Shown here piece after piece: positions 54,933 to 63,662 of a stretch of 64,000 nt of DNA. This DNA is from Myxococcaceae bacterium JPH2. GTDB taxonomy: Bacteria > Myxococcota > Myxococcia > Myxococcales > Myxococcaceae. The notes under the pieces are model-generated. The model ran no database searches and was not told the DNA's origin. It saw nothing but the letters and a program-made list of their open reading frames with translations. Numbering within the stretch: the first letter of the stretch is position 1; each line of letters begins with the position of its first letter. The translations under genes were made by a program, and so were the position numbers. The stretch is taken from contig JAEMGR010000003.1 in the NCBI GenBank assembly GCA_016458225.1, positions 124,001 through 188,000 of the forward strand, in the 5' to 3' direction.

Positions 54933-55304
54933 ATGGAACAACGACTGGCAACCATCATTGGAAACGCTGTTCGCGCGGCCCGTCAGCGATTGGAGCTGAC
55001 CCAGGCGGACGTCGCTGAGCGCGTCGGTATCGCGACCGAGGTGTATGGACGCCTCGAGCGCGGCCACATGCTGCCCAGCGTCCGCACGCTGCGGAAGCTG
55101 TGCCTCGTCCTCAACGCCTCTTCGGATGTGCTGCTCGGTCTGAGCGCGACGACGACGGTGGAAGGCAGCGCGCCCCAGCTCGCGGAGGATCCGCCCGAGT
55201 ACCGCGAGCGCCCCGAGGTGCGTCGGCTGATGCGCACCGTGCGCAAGCTCGATTCCCCCCGGCTGCGGCTCTTGGGTCAGGTGGCGCACGCACTGGAGCG
55301 ATGA
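54933..55304 (+). CDS. XRE-family helix-turn-helix regulator
   Basis: A 123-aa protein. The N-terminal half is an XRE/Cro-type helix-turn-helix (NAVRAARQRLELTQADVAERVGIATEVYGRLERGHMLPSVRTLRKLCLVLNAS, about residues 11-64). The C-terminal part (PEVRRLMRTVRKLDSPRLRLLGQVAHAL) is helical and may dimerise. The start is not fixed by a ribosome site: ATG 54933 gives a canonical start, and an in-frame ATG lies at 54831. It is divergent from pomY, so it may control the pom genes, itself, or neither. Confidence 0.85.
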   Translation: MEQRLATIIGNAVRAARQRLELTQADVAERVGIATEVYGRLERGHMLPSVRTLRKLCLVLNASSDVLLGLSATTTVEGSAPQLAEDPPEYRERPEVRRLMRTVRKLDSPRLRLLGQVAHALER

Positions 55305-55503
55305 GCCCGCCCGCCGCCTTGCGACGCCCTCGCCGCGTGCACGTCGTTCGCGCCGCAACAGCGCGAACAAGACACGCGCGGCGAGGGCAGGTCGTGAGCG
55401 CGGGAGGACGGTCTCCGGGCGAAAAGGAGGAGTTGCGCGCTGGCGCAATCGCTTGGCGTCCGGAGTGAAGCGAGCACCGCGGTGAGTCCGTACCCTGAGA
55501 CGC

Positions 55504-56406
55504 ATGCCGCGCGTCCGCTCGACCCCGCCTCGGTTTGACGTTCCCCAGCTCACGGCGCATGCGCTGTGGTGGCTGTGGTTCCTGGCCTTCACCGGAGGCT
55601 GGGCGCGGATGTCCGGGTCCCTGCGCGCGGGCCTGTGGCTCGTGGGCGTGGCGGTGACGTTCTGGAACTACGCCGTGCTGCACAATCACATGCATGTGGC
55701 CATCGCCCGTCCACGCGCGGCGCGCTGGCTGGTGAGCCGGACGTTGGGGCTGACGTGTGGCTTTCCGTACCGCGGCTACGTCATCCATCACCTCAACCAT
55801 CATCGCTTCAGCGATGGCCCGGGTGACTGGGGCCAGCGTCGGCGCGGCGAGGGCGCGTTCGGCTATTGCGTGCGCTCGGTGCTGGCGCCGTGGCTGTGGC
55901 CGTTCGCGTTGATGAAAGAGGTGTGGCGCTCGGCCACGCGGCACGGACAGCGCGCGGAGCTGCTGCTGGATTTCGCGGTGGTGGATGGAACGCTGCTGGG
56001 GCTCATCATCTGGAGGCCAACGCTGGGCCTGTCCTTCTGGGCGCTGTTGCTCACGGGACAGATGTGTATTCACTGGCTCAACCTCGCGGCCCACTTCGGG
56101 ACGGACCCCACCTGCCGAGACGCCTTGGCGGTGACCTCCACGTCCCGGCTCTACAACCATGTGTTCTTCAATGCGGGGCACCATCAGGCGCACCACGTGA
56201 GACCTCATGTGCCGTGGTTCGCGCTGCCGTCATTCACTCGTGAACTGGCGTCGCGAGGGCAGGTTCGTCCAGGACTGGTAAGCCCGTGGGCGCCCATCCA
56301 TCCGCGCTGGGTGGCGCGCGTGGCAAAGCAGTATTCTGCTCGGCTGTGCGACGCGCGGACGGACTCGACGACTACTTCCGAAGCCCCCTCGGTCGATATC
56401 TCGTAG
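55504..56406 (+). CDS. Membrane fatty acid desaturase
   Basis: A 300-aa membrane protein with the three His clusters that hold a di-iron centre: HNHMH (60-64), HHLNHH (95-100) and HHQAHH (225-230). Hydrophobic segments lie at about 21-60, 155-195 and between the His clusters, as in the FA_desaturase family. It should insert a double bond (or hydroxyl) into an acyl chain or related lipid at the inner membrane. The AraC-type gene overlaps its 3' end, so they may be functionally linked. Confidence 0.88.
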   Translation: MPRVRSTPPRFDVPQLTAHALWWLWFLAFTGGWARMSGSLRAGLWLVGVAVTFWNYAVLHNHMHVAIARPRAARWLVSRTLGLTCGFPYRGYVIHHLNHHRFSDGPGDWGQRRRGEGAFGYCVRSVLAPWLWPFALMKEVWRSATRHGQRAELLLDFAVVDGTLLGLIIWRPTLGLSFWALLLTGQMCIHWLNLAAHFGTDPTCRDALAVTSTSRLYNHVFFNAGHHQAHHVRPHVPWFALPSFTRELASRGQVRPGLVSPWAPIHPRWVARVAKQYSARLCDARTDSTTTSEAPSVDIS

Positions 56407-57236
56407 GGGACTGTTTCCTTCACTGGTATGCGGCGGCGGACCTCTGTGGGTTCGCGGTGTGGGGAAGGCCGGGAGAGCAACAAGCCCAGCGCATCGTCCA
56501 GGCGCTGGACGTGGAGCTGGAGCCCGCGCTGCCGCACGACTCGCTCGTCGACTTGCGCCGCGTGGAGGGAATCGACGCGGACGCCTTCGGCGTGATGAAG
56601 GACTACATGCAAGCCCACGCCGGCCAGTTCGCGCGCACGGTGCGCCGGCAGGTGCTGCTGCGTCCGGACGGGCTCGCGGGCGCCATCGTCGGAGGCTTCT
56701 ACGAATTGGTGCAGGGCGGCTATCCCCACAAGGTCTTCACCGACGCGGCCGAGGGGCTGAGCTGGCTGGGTCGCGACGCGGACATGATTGGTCCGCTGGT
56801 GTCGCGGCTCAACACACTGGTGGCCGAGGCCACCGGTCAATCGCCGCTGCTGCGCGAGCTGCATCAGGTGCTGCGCGGGAAGCTGCCGGGCGCGAGCCTG
56901 GCGGACGTGGCCCGGACCATGGGCATGTCGGAGCGCACGCTCCAGCGCCGACTCAAGGAAGCGGACACGTCGTTCCAGACGGAGCTGAACACGGTGCAGG
57001 TGCGCACCGCGCAAGGACTCCTGCTGGAGACAGACATGAAGCTCACCGCCGTCGCGGTGGAGGTGGGCTGCGCTTCGCTCCAGCACTTCAGCAGCTTGTT
57101 TCGCAAGTGGGTGGGCGAGACGCCCAGCGGCTGGCGCGAGCGACACCGCGGAGGCACACCGACACCCGAGAGCAGCTCGGCCCCGCGCGCGGCGGAAGAG
57201 GCACCGCCGCAGGGAGAGCGCCCGCGCACGCCGTGA
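56346..57236 (+). CDS. AraC-family transcriptional regulator
   Basis: A 296-aa regulator. GTG 56346 is one choice; GTG 56286 is upstream in the same frame and no ribosome site separates them. The C-terminal DNA-binding domain is complete: ASLADVARTMGMSERTLQRRLKEADTSFQTELN and LKLTAVAVEVGCASLQHFSSLFRKWVGETPSGWR. The N-terminal 190 residues resemble the Arabinose_bd-like (OruR-type) domain of AraC proteins that sense lipids or hydrophobic molecules. It overlaps the desaturase gene by 61 bases and probably regulates fatty acid metabolism. Confidence 0.9.
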   Translation: MRRADGLDDYFRSPLGRYLVGDCFLHWYAAADLCGFAVWGRPGEQQAQRIVQALDVELEPALPHDSLVDLRRVEGIDADAFGVMKDYMQAHAGQFARTVRRQVLLRPDGLAGAIVGGFYELVQGGYPHKVFTDAAEGLSWLGRDADMIGPLVSRLNTLVAEATGQSPLLRELHQVLRGKLPGASLADVARTMGMSERTLQRRLKEADTSFQTELNTVQVRTAQGLLLETDMKLTAVAVEVGCASLQHFSSLFRKWVGETPSGWRERHRGGTPTPESSSAPRAAEEAPPQGERPRTP

Positions 57237-57251
57237 CTCGCGCCACGGGCC

Positions 57252-58718
57252 TCACGCGTCCGCGCACGGGATGCCCGCGGGCGGAGTGGCCCGAGTCGGC
57301 ACGGCGTGCGGCAGGTGGAGGATGAAGCACGCGCCACCTTCCGCGCGATTCTCCGCGTCGAGCGCGCCGCCCACGCGGGCCGCGTACTCGCGACACAGCG
57401 CGAGCCCCAGGCCCGTGCCCTTGCCCGGGGGCTTGGTGGTGAAGAACGGCTCGAACAAGCGCGCCCGCACGGACTCGGAGAGCCCAGGGCCGTTGTCCTG
57501 CACCTCCACGCGGACGGCCCCCGGCAACCCTCGCACACGGAGCAGCACACGCGCGGGGCGCGGCGGACTCGCGGACTCCATCGCATCGGCGGCGTTGAGC
57601 AGCAGGTTCACCAACACCTGGACCAGGTGACGCGGCGCCATGCGCACGCGCGGCAAGCCAGGCTCCACGTCCTGCGTCACCTCCCCCAAGCTGCGCAGCC
57701 GGACCGAGGCGAGCCGCCGCGCCTCGTCCACGCCCTCCGCCACCGAGCACGACTCTTCACCCGCCACCTCGTCGCGCGAGAAGCGCTTCAGGTCGGTGAC
57801 GATCTGCTGGATGCGCAGCACGCCCTCCTGCGTCTCCTCCACCACCCGCCGAGCCTCCTCCGTGTCGAACTCGCCCGGCCGAAGCAGCTCCTGCTCCAGG
57901 TAGCCCAGGTTGGACTTCACATAGGCCAGCGGGTTGTTGACCTCGTGGGCCACGCCGGCCGCGAGCTGCCCCACCACCACGAGCCGCTCCATGTCGGCGC
58001 GCTGGCGCTCGGCACGGGCTCGGCGGCGCTCGCTCTCCGCGAGCTTCTGCATCGCCTCCACGCGCTCGTGATACGCGGCCTGCTGTGCGTCCCGCAACCG
58101 TCGGTACGTCTGCGCGCCGTATGCGGACACGAGCGCCACGATGGAGAACGACATCACCTGGGACACCAGCGTGCGCGTGTCCACGCGGCCCAGCACGCCA
58201 ATGAGCCCCATGCAGGCCAGCGTCAGGACAATGGCCACCCAGACCGGGAGCCGGTCCTCCGGCGTGAACACCGCGACGATGAGCGGCAAGGTGTAGAGGA
58301 CGGGGAAGAACGGGCTGGCGAGCCCACCGGTGAGATGAATCTCCAGCGTGAGCAAGACGAGGCTGCCCACCGTCGCCACCACGCCGCCCGCCGAGCCGCG
58401 CATCCAGGAGGCGCCCACCGCGATGCCGAGCGCGACGAAGACCGCGGCCCAGACGAACTCGAGGATGGTGAGTGGGAGCGAGAAGTGCCCGATGACCAAC
58501 GGGTGCAGCAGCGGGCTCAGCGCGAGGATGCCACCACAGGAGAAGTAGATGCGCCGCTTGAGCCGGAGGGCAGCAGCGGACTCGCGCGGAGGAGAGACGG
58601 ACAAGGGCACGGCGAACCAAGGCAGGTGCGGCGAGATGACCCACGGGGTGTGGGAACGGCCACCTCGGCTCAGGTCATCAGAACGGGGGCACCCGCGGGG
58701 ACGAGGTGTCTCATGCAC
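57252..58718 (-). CDS. Membrane sensor histidine kinase
   Basis: A 488-aa kinase starting at GTG 58718. Six hydrophobic segments occupy about residues 57-200 with no large periplasmic domain, so it probably senses a membrane or intracellular signal. A coiled coil (RRLRDAQQAAYHERVEAMQKLAESERRRARAERQRAD) leads to the HisKA region, with phospho-acceptor His258 in GVAHEVNNPLAY. The HATPase has LLLNAADAME, DNGPGLS and GTGLGLAL motifs. It starts nine bases after the phospholipase-D-like gene stop, so they are probably one operon. Confidence 0.93.
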   Translation of the reverse strand: MHETPRPRGCPRSDDLSRGGRSHTPWVISPHLPWFAVPLSVSPPRESAAALRLKRRIYFSCGGILALSPLLHPLVIGHFSLPLTILEFVWAAVFVALGIAVGASWMRGSAGGVVATVGSLVLLTLEIHLTGGLASPFFPVLYTLPLIVAVFTPEDRLPVWVAIVLTLACMGLIGVLGRVDTRTLVSQVMSFSIVALVSAYGAQTYRRLRDAQQAAYHERVEAMQKLAESERRRARAERQRADMERLVVVGQLAAGVAHEVNNPLAYVKSNLGYLEQELLRPGEFDTEEARRVVEETQEGVLRIQQIVTDLKRFSRDEVAGEESCSVAEGVDEARRLASVRLRSLGEVTQDVEPGLPRVRMAPRHLVQVLVNLLLNAADAMESASPPRPARVLLRVRGLPGAVRVEVQDNGPGLSESVRARLFEPFFTTKPPGKGTGLGLALCREYAARVGGALDAENRAEGGACFILHLPHAVPTRATPPAGIPCADA

Positions 58719-58727
58719 GGACTCCGG

Positions 58728-59336
58728 TCAGCGCCGCATGCGGCGGGACTTCCCCAGGCGGACGCCGTCTCGGGGTCTGCGCTTCTTCGCCTGTCCGACG
58801 CCAGCGGGCAAGATGGGGTCCGGGCACACCGACCGCAGCTTGCACGCCCTGCACTCAGCCCCGCTCCACACCGCCTCATACAGCGCCGTCACTCGGTCGA
58901 TGACGTCGAAGTCCTCGGTGGCGAAGCCCAGCTCGAAGTTGCGCGAGTCCTCGCCCTTCGCTCCCAGTCCGGCTCCGGTGAGATTGGCGCTCCCCAGGTA
59001 CGCCCACGCGCCGTCCACCAGCACGGTCTTGAAGTGAACCCGGGGACAGACCTTCAGCTCCAAGCCGCCCGACACCAGCCGCGCCCGCGCATCGAAGGCC
59101 GCACGGAACGGACGGCTCGGCAGCTCGGCATGCAAGAGGCGCAGGGCCACTCCGCGCGCCGCCAGTCCGTCCAGCACCTCCACCAGCGGTACGAACTTGC
59201 CCTTCTGCTCCACGAACATGGCCTTCACGTTGGCCGTGGCAATCCAGACGGACTCGCGCGCGTGGGCCAGCTTCTCCAGCACCACCTCCCGGTACAGCGC
59301 GCTGCCGGACAGCAACTCCGCGTCGATGGGGCGCAT
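58728..59336 (-). CDS. Phospholipase D-like protein with a single HKD motif
   Basis: A 202-aa protein starting at ATG 59336 (a GTG at 59366 is possible). It has one PLD catalytic motif: HFKTVLVDGAWAYLGSANLT, with His101, Lys103 and Asp108. Enzymes with one motif, such as Nuc-type endonucleases, act as dimers. A CRACKLRSVC cluster (Cys162, Cys165, Cys171) and a very basic tail follow, which may bind metal and nucleic acid. No signal peptide is seen. It is upstream of the histidine kinase gene in a likely operon. Confidence 0.82.
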   Translation of the reverse strand: MRPIDAELLSGSALYREVVLEKLAHARESVWIATANVKAMFVEQKGKFVPLVEVLDGLAARGVALRLLHAELPSRPFRAAFDARARLVSGGLELKVCPRVHFKTVLVDGAWAYLGSANLTGAGLGAKGEDSRNFELGFATEDFDVIDRVTALYEAVWSGAECRACKLRSVCPDPILPAGVGQAKKRRPRDGVRLGKSRRMRR

Positions 59337-59394
59337 GGGGCCGAGGAGCGTCCCACACAATCCCACAGTCCGCCAGTGAGCGTTCCCCCAGAAC

Positions 59395-59452
59395 TGACCT
59401 TGAGTCAGTTGACGACTGACCCGCGGTCACCTAGCAATATGACCCATGGTCA
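59395..59452. promoter_or_regulatory. Three phased 13-bp palindromes at the TetR-ALDH promoter
   Basis: Sites at 59395-59407 (TGACCTTGAGTCA, one mismatch), 59417-59429 (TGACCCGCGGTCA, perfect) and 59440-59452 (TGACCCATGGTCA, perfect). Starts are 22 and 23 bp apart, about two helical turns. The third spans the tetR start codon (59446). They also lie upstream of the divergent PLD-like gene. Confidence 0.7.
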
Positions 59453-60129
59453 GCAAAGCGGCGGGCAAGGCGAGGCGGGCGGCGGTGCCCCAGCGGGCAC
59501 GCAAGGCCTCGGACAAGGAGGCGCGCAGGCGGCGCATCCTGGATGAAGCGCTCGCGCTCTACCGGAGCACGACCTACGCGGCGGTGAAGATGGCCGATGT
59601 GGCCGAGCGCTCGCGGCTGGCCAAGGGCACGGTGTTCCTCTACTTCCCCACGAAGGAAGCGCTGTTCCTGGCGCTGCTGGAGGAGCAGCTCTTCTCCTGG
59701 TTCGAGCGACTGGACGCGCGGCTGATGCACGGCGAGGGGCGCTGGACGGGCCCGCGTGTGGCGCGCACCGTGGCGGAGTCGCTCGAGGGCGAAGAGACGC
59801 TGACCCGCTTGCTGGCGCTCCTCCAGACGGTGCTGGAGATGAACGTCACCGCGGAGCGCGTGCTCCAGTTCAAGGAGCGGCTGCTCGCGGCGATTGGACA
59901 CACCGCGGAGCTGCTGTCGCGGCGCCTGCCCTTCCTCACGCTGACGGACAGTCAGCGCCTCATGCGTCACCTGTATGCGCTGGTGACCGGGTTGCGGCAG
60001 ATGGCGGACCTGGCCCCCGTGGCGCGCGAGGTGCTGGCCCAGCCGCACCTGGCCCCGTTGCGCGTGGATTTCTCGGCCGAGCTGACGGCCTCGCTGACCC
60101 ACCTGTTGCGCGGGCTCGAAGCCCGCTGA
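59446..60129 (+). CDS. TetR-family regulator of the aldehyde dehydrogenase genes
   Basis: A 227-aa regulator with a TetR helix-turn-helix (RRRRILDEALALYRSTTYAAVKMADVAERSRLAKGTVFLYFPTKEALFLALLEEQL, about 28-82) and a helical C-terminal ligand domain. ATG 59446 is inside a perfect palindrome. The first aldehyde dehydrogenase gene starts 12 bases after its stop, so all three genes form an operon. The likely ligand is a fatty aldehyde or acyl compound, by analogy with TetR-type lipid regulators. Confidence 0.9.
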   Translation: MVSKAAGKARRAAVPQRARKASDKEARRRRILDEALALYRSTTYAAVKMADVAERSRLAKGTVFLYFPTKEALFLALLEEQLFSWFERLDARLMHGEGRWTGPRVARTVAESLEGEETLTRLLALLQTVLEMNVTAERVLQFKERLLAAIGHTAELLSRRLPFLTLTDSQRLMRHLYALVTGLRQMADLAPVAREVLAQPHLAPLRVDFSAELTASLTHLLRGLEAR

Positions 60130-60141
60130 AGGAGACGTGCC

Positions 60142-61608
60142 ATGTCGCCCCAGAGCAGCAGCGCGCCTGTGATTGAGTTTCCTGTCGCCCACGCGCCGGA
60201 CCTCGCGCGGATGCGCGCGGTGTTCGACGCCCAGCGCGCCCACCGATGGACGATGTCCCGCACCACCGCGGCCGAGCGCATCACGCGACTGAAGAAGCTG
60301 CGCGAGGTCATCATGGCGCGCCGGGAGCAGCTCGCGGACGCCATCCACCGCGACTTCAAGAAGCCCGCCGTGGAGGTGGAGCTGACGGAGATCCACCCCA
60401 CGCTGGAGGAGCTGAACCACACGGTTCGGCACCTCAAGGGCTGGATGAAGCCGACGCGCGTGAGCCAGCCGCTGCTGCTCGCGGGCGCGTCCAGCCACGT
60501 GCGCCATGAGGCGCGGGGCGTGGTGCTCATCCTGTCGCCGTGGAACTACCCGTTCCAGCTCCTGGCCGCGCCGCTCATCGCCGCCATCTCGGCGGGCAAC
60601 TGCGTGGTGCTCAAGCCCAGTGAGAAGACGCCGAACACCTCGCGCTTCATCGCGCAGCTCGTCCGCGACCTGTTCCCTGAGAACGAGGTCGCGGTGTTCG
60701 AGGGCGGCGCCGAGGTGGCGGAAGGGTTGCTCCAGCTCCCGTTCGACCACTTCTTCTTCACGGGCAACCCGCGCATCGGCCGCAAGGTGATGGAGGCCGC
60801 GGCGAAGCACCTGGCCAGCGTGACGCTGGAGCTGGGTGGCAAGTCACCGGTCATCATCGACGAGTCGGCGGACCTGGCCGCCACCGCCGAGCGCGTGGCG
60901 TGGGGCAAGTTCATCAACGCGGGCCAGACGTGCGTCGCGCCGGACTACATCTTCGTGCACGCCTCGAAGGAGCGGGCGTTCCTGGACGCGCTCAAGGGCG
61001 TGCTCACGCGCTTCTACGGAGACACCGAGGCGGAGCGTCAGGCCAGCCCCGACCTCGCCCGGCTGGTGGATCCGGTCGCCTGGCGGCGGGTCAAGGATGT
61101 GCTCGACCGCTCGGTCGAGGCGGGAGCGAAGGTGGAGACGGGCGGGACGGGGGATGGGCCTTCGCGCTACCTGGCGCCCACGGTGCTGTCCGGGGTGAAG
61201 CCGGACATGCCCATCATGGAGGGCGAGATTTTCGGGCCGGTGCTGCCGGTGATGACGTACCAGCGCCGCGAGGAGGTGTACGCCCACATCAACGGGGGCG
61301 AGAAGCCGCTCGCGCTCTACGTGTTCAGCCAGGACAAGCGCGCCGTGGAGGAGGTGTTCCAGCACACGACCTCGGGCGGGGCCGTGGTGAACAACGTGCT
61401 CATCCACGTGGCGAACCCGAACCTGCCGTTCGGCGGGGTGGGAATGAGCGGGCTGGGGCACTACCACGGGCACTTCGGCTTCAAGACCTTCAGCCATGAG
61501 CGGGCCGTGTCGGTTCAATGGATGAAGTCGCTCGTGGCGGTGTTCTACCCGCCGTACCGCGGAAAGGCCCAGGAATGGGCCTCCCGCGCGACCCGGATGC
61601 TGGAGTAG
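60142..61608 (+). CDS. Aldehyde dehydrogenase, ALDH3-like, copy 1
   Basis: A 488-aa NAD(P)+-dependent enzyme. ATG 60142 has AGGAG eight bases upstream. The catalytic pair is Glu230 in TLELGGKSP and Cys264 in AGQTCVAP. It contains LSPWNYPFQLLAAPLIAAISAGN and KPSEKTPNTS of the cofactor pocket. The C-terminal VFYPPYRGKAQ segment is typical of ALDH3-like fatty or aromatic aldehyde dehydrogenases. The second gene (61669) is a close paralogue, so this looks like a tandem duplication under the same TetR regulator. Confidence 0.93.
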   Translation: MSPQSSSAPVIEFPVAHAPDLARMRAVFDAQRAHRWTMSRTTAAERITRLKKLREVIMARREQLADAIHRDFKKPAVEVELTEIHPTLEELNHTVRHLKGWMKPTRVSQPLLLAGASSHVRHEARGVVLILSPWNYPFQLLAAPLIAAISAGNCVVLKPSEKTPNTSRFIAQLVRDLFPENEVAVFEGGAEVAEGLLQLPFDHFFFTGNPRIGRKVMEAAAKHLASVTLELGGKSPVIIDESADLAATAERVAWGKFINAGQTCVAPDYIFVHASKERAFLDALKGVLTRFYGDTEAERQASPDLARLVDPVAWRRVKDVLDRSVEAGAKVETGGTGDGPSRYLAPTVLSGVKPDMPIMEGEIFGPVLPVMTYQRREEVYAHINGGEKPLALYVFSQDKRAVEEVFQHTTSGGAVVNNVLIHVANPNLPFGGVGMSGLGHYHGHFGFKTFSHERAVSVQWMKSLVAVFYPPYRGKAQEWASRATRMLE

Positions 61609-61668
61609 GCAGGCAGCCGGACTGGGAGCGCGCGCCCACGGTGGGCGCGCCATCGCGGAGGAGCCGGC

Positions 61669-63108
61669 ATGCGCGTGGTGAAGCAGGAAGAAGCCCTGGT
61701 TCCGAGCGGACTTCAGGAGGCGTTCGACCGCCTGAGGGCGCATCGCTGGGAGCTGGCGCGCACGGGCGCTCGGGAGCGGCTGGCCCGCCTGGACACGCTC
61801 AAGGCGCTCATCCTGGAGCGGCGCGAGGCCCTCGCGGACGCGCTGCACCAGGACTTCCGCAAGCCCGCCGCGGAGGTGGAGGCGACGGAGGTCCTCCCTG
61901 TCCTGTTGGAGCTGGCGCATGTGCGCAAGCACCTCAAGGGCTGGATGAAGCCGCGCCGCGTGGCCGCCCCCTTGCTGCTCGCGGGGACGGTGAGCGAGGT
62001 GCACCGCGAGCCCAAGGGCGTGGTGCTGGTGCTCTCGCCCTGGAACTCGCCCTTCCCGCTGCTCATGTCGCCCCTGGTGGCGGCGGTGGCGGCGGGCAAC
62101 GCCGTCCTCTGCAAGCCGAGCGAGAAGACACCCCACACCTCGCGCTTCCTGGCCGAGCTGGTGCGCGATGCGTTTCCGCCCGAGGAAGTCACCCTGGTGG
62201 AGGGCGGCCCCGAGGTGGGCGAGGCACTGCTGCGCCTGCCGTTCGACCACTTCTTCTTCACGGGCGGGACGCGCGTGGGGCAGCGGGTGATGGCGGCGGC
62301 GGCGCGGCACCTCGCGGGCGTGACGCTGGAGTTGGGTGGCAAGTCACCGGCCGTGGTGGACGCGACCGCGGACGTGGAGACCGCGGCCGAGCGCATCATC
62401 TGGGGCAAGTTCCTCAACGGAGGCCAGACCTGCGTGGCGCCGGACCACGTGTTCGTGCACGCGTCGCGAGAGGAGGCGCTGCTGGACGCGATGAAGGCGG
62501 CGCTGGAGCGCTTCTACGGGAAGACCGAGGAGGCGCGCCGGATGTCGCCCGACCTCTGCCGGCTGGTGGATGACGCCGCGTTCACGCGCGTGCGCACGCT
62601 GTTGGACCAGGGCGTAGCGGCTGGGGCACGGGTGGTGACGGGCGGGGTCGCGGACGCGGAGGAACGCTATGTCTCGCCCACGCTGCTGACGGACGTGGCT
62701 CCGGACTCGCCGGTGATGGGTGAGGAGATATTGGGGCCCGTGCTGCCAGTGCTGCGCTTCGAGTCGCTCGACGAGGTGGTGTCGGAGGTGCGCGAGGGAG
62801 GCAAGCCGCTGGCTCTCTATGTCTTCAGCCAGGACGAGCAGGCAGTGCAGCGCTTGCTACAAGAGACGAGCGCGGGCGGCACGGTCATCAACAACGTGGC
62901 GCTGCACGCGGCGAATCCCAACCTCCCGTTCGGGGGCATCGGGCGCAGCGGCATTGGCGCGTACCACGGAGAGACAGGCTTCCTGACCTTCAGCCACGAG
63001 CGCGCGGTGGTTCGACAGGGGCGGACCACGTTCCTGCATCTGTTCTTTCCCCCCTACCGAGGCAAGGCGCAGAAGCTGGCGCGGCTCGCGAGCAGAATGT
63101 TCGAGTAA
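61669..63108 (+). CDS. Aldehyde dehydrogenase, ALDH3-like, copy 2
   Basis: A 479-aa paralogue of the preceding enzyme, with GGAGGAG before ATG 61669. Catalytic Glu221 (TLELGGKSP) and Cys255 (GGQTCVAP) are intact. NPNLPFGGIGRSGIGAYHGETGF and FFPPYRGKAQKLARLASRMFE match copy 1. Copy 1 has WNYPF where this copy has WNSPF in the substrate-cofactor loop, which may change substrate range. The gap to copy 1 is 60 bases. Confidence 0.93.
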   Translation: MRVVKQEEALVPSGLQEAFDRLRAHRWELARTGARERLARLDTLKALILERREALADALHQDFRKPAAEVEATEVLPVLLELAHVRKHLKGWMKPRRVAAPLLLAGTVSEVHREPKGVVLVLSPWNSPFPLLMSPLVAAVAAGNAVLCKPSEKTPHTSRFLAELVRDAFPPEEVTLVEGGPEVGEALLRLPFDHFFFTGGTRVGQRVMAAAARHLAGVTLELGGKSPAVVDATADVETAAERIIWGKFLNGGQTCVAPDHVFVHASREEALLDAMKAALERFYGKTEEARRMSPDLCRLVDDAAFTRVRTLLDQGVAAGARVVTGGVADAEERYVSPTLLTDVAPDSPVMGEEILGPVLPVLRFESLDEVVSEVREGGKPLALYVFSQDEQAVQRLLQETSAGGTVINNVALHAANPNLPFGGIGRSGIGAYHGETGFLTFSHERAVVRQGRTTFLHLFFPPYRGKAQKLARLASRMFE

Positions 63109-63237
63109 CTCCAGACATTCCCGAACACAGCACCATCAGATTCGCGGAATCCGAGAGGCATTCACGGGGAAACTACTGGAGAGGATTCACTCTCAAGGCG
63201 TGGCCTTTCCCCTGGGGGGCGTGGTCACATCTGCCCC

Positions 63238-63492
63238 ATGCGAAATCTTCTCGTGTGTCTTCTGGCGATTCCGATGTTGGCGGCCTGTGGTGGGGATGAC
63301 TCCGACAAGCCCGATTCCTGCGGCAGCAACGCTGCGCCCACGACGTACAAGGGCGGCGCGATGAAGACCTGTTCCGGGACGGACAAGGATGCCTACGCGT
63401 GCTGTGTCTACGTGGCCGACAAGTGCGCGTACTCCGTCTGCCGTGAGAGCACCTGTGGCAAGTGGGAAGAGAAGGCCTGGAGCTGCGACTGA
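63238..63492 (+). CDS. Small Cys-rich lipoprotein
   Basis: An 84-aa lipoprotein (signal MRNLLVCLLAIPMLAAC, lipid Cys17). The mature 67 residues have eight more Cys (28, 45, 55, 56, 63, 68, 73, 83), an even number that could form four disulfides, in the pattern CGSN, KTCSG, YACCVY, DKCAYSVC, STCGK, WSCD. No family is recognised. It is a stand-alone gene after a 129-base gap and converges with the HEAT-repeat gene. Confidence 0.75.
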   Translation: MRNLLVCLLAIPMLAACGGDDSDKPDSCGSNAAPTTYKGGAMKTCSGTDKDAYACCVYVADKCAYSVCRESTCGKWEEKAWSCD

Positions 63493-63510
63493 TTGCAGTC
63501 TCGGATGAGC

Positions 63511-63537
63511 GCGGGAGCCGAAACTAGCGGCTCCCGC
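63511..63537. terminator. Hairpin between convergent genes at the right end
   Basis: GCGGGAGCCG (63511-63520) and CGGCTCCCGC (63528-63537) form a perfect 10-bp stem with loop AAACTAG. It follows the Cys-rich lipoprotein gene and precedes the end of the minus-strand ORF, so it may end both. No T run is present. Confidence 0.55.
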
Positions 63538-63557
63538 CGCTCTCCTGGAGCAGGGCG

Positions 63558-63653
63558 TCACATCCCAAGCGCGGAGAGCCAGTCATCCAGCCCTTGTGAG
63601 CCTCGAACATCGAGATCCACGGTCACAAAGCGACTGCGCTGGTCGCGAGTCAT
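63558..63653 (-). CDS. 31-codon ORF after the HEAT-repeat gene
   Basis: ATG 63653 has AGGA seven bases upstream and starts nine bases after the HEAT gene stop. It encodes MTRDQRSRFVTVDLDVRGSQ and ends at 63558, about 20 bases before the hairpin. It may be a real small protein, or the remnant of a longer gene whose remainder was lost. No domain can be named. It was not in the window's longer ORFs because of its size. Confidence 0.35.
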   Translation of the reverse strand: MTRDQRSRFVTVDLDVRGSQGLDDWLSALGM

Positions 63654-63662
63654 TGGCGAATC

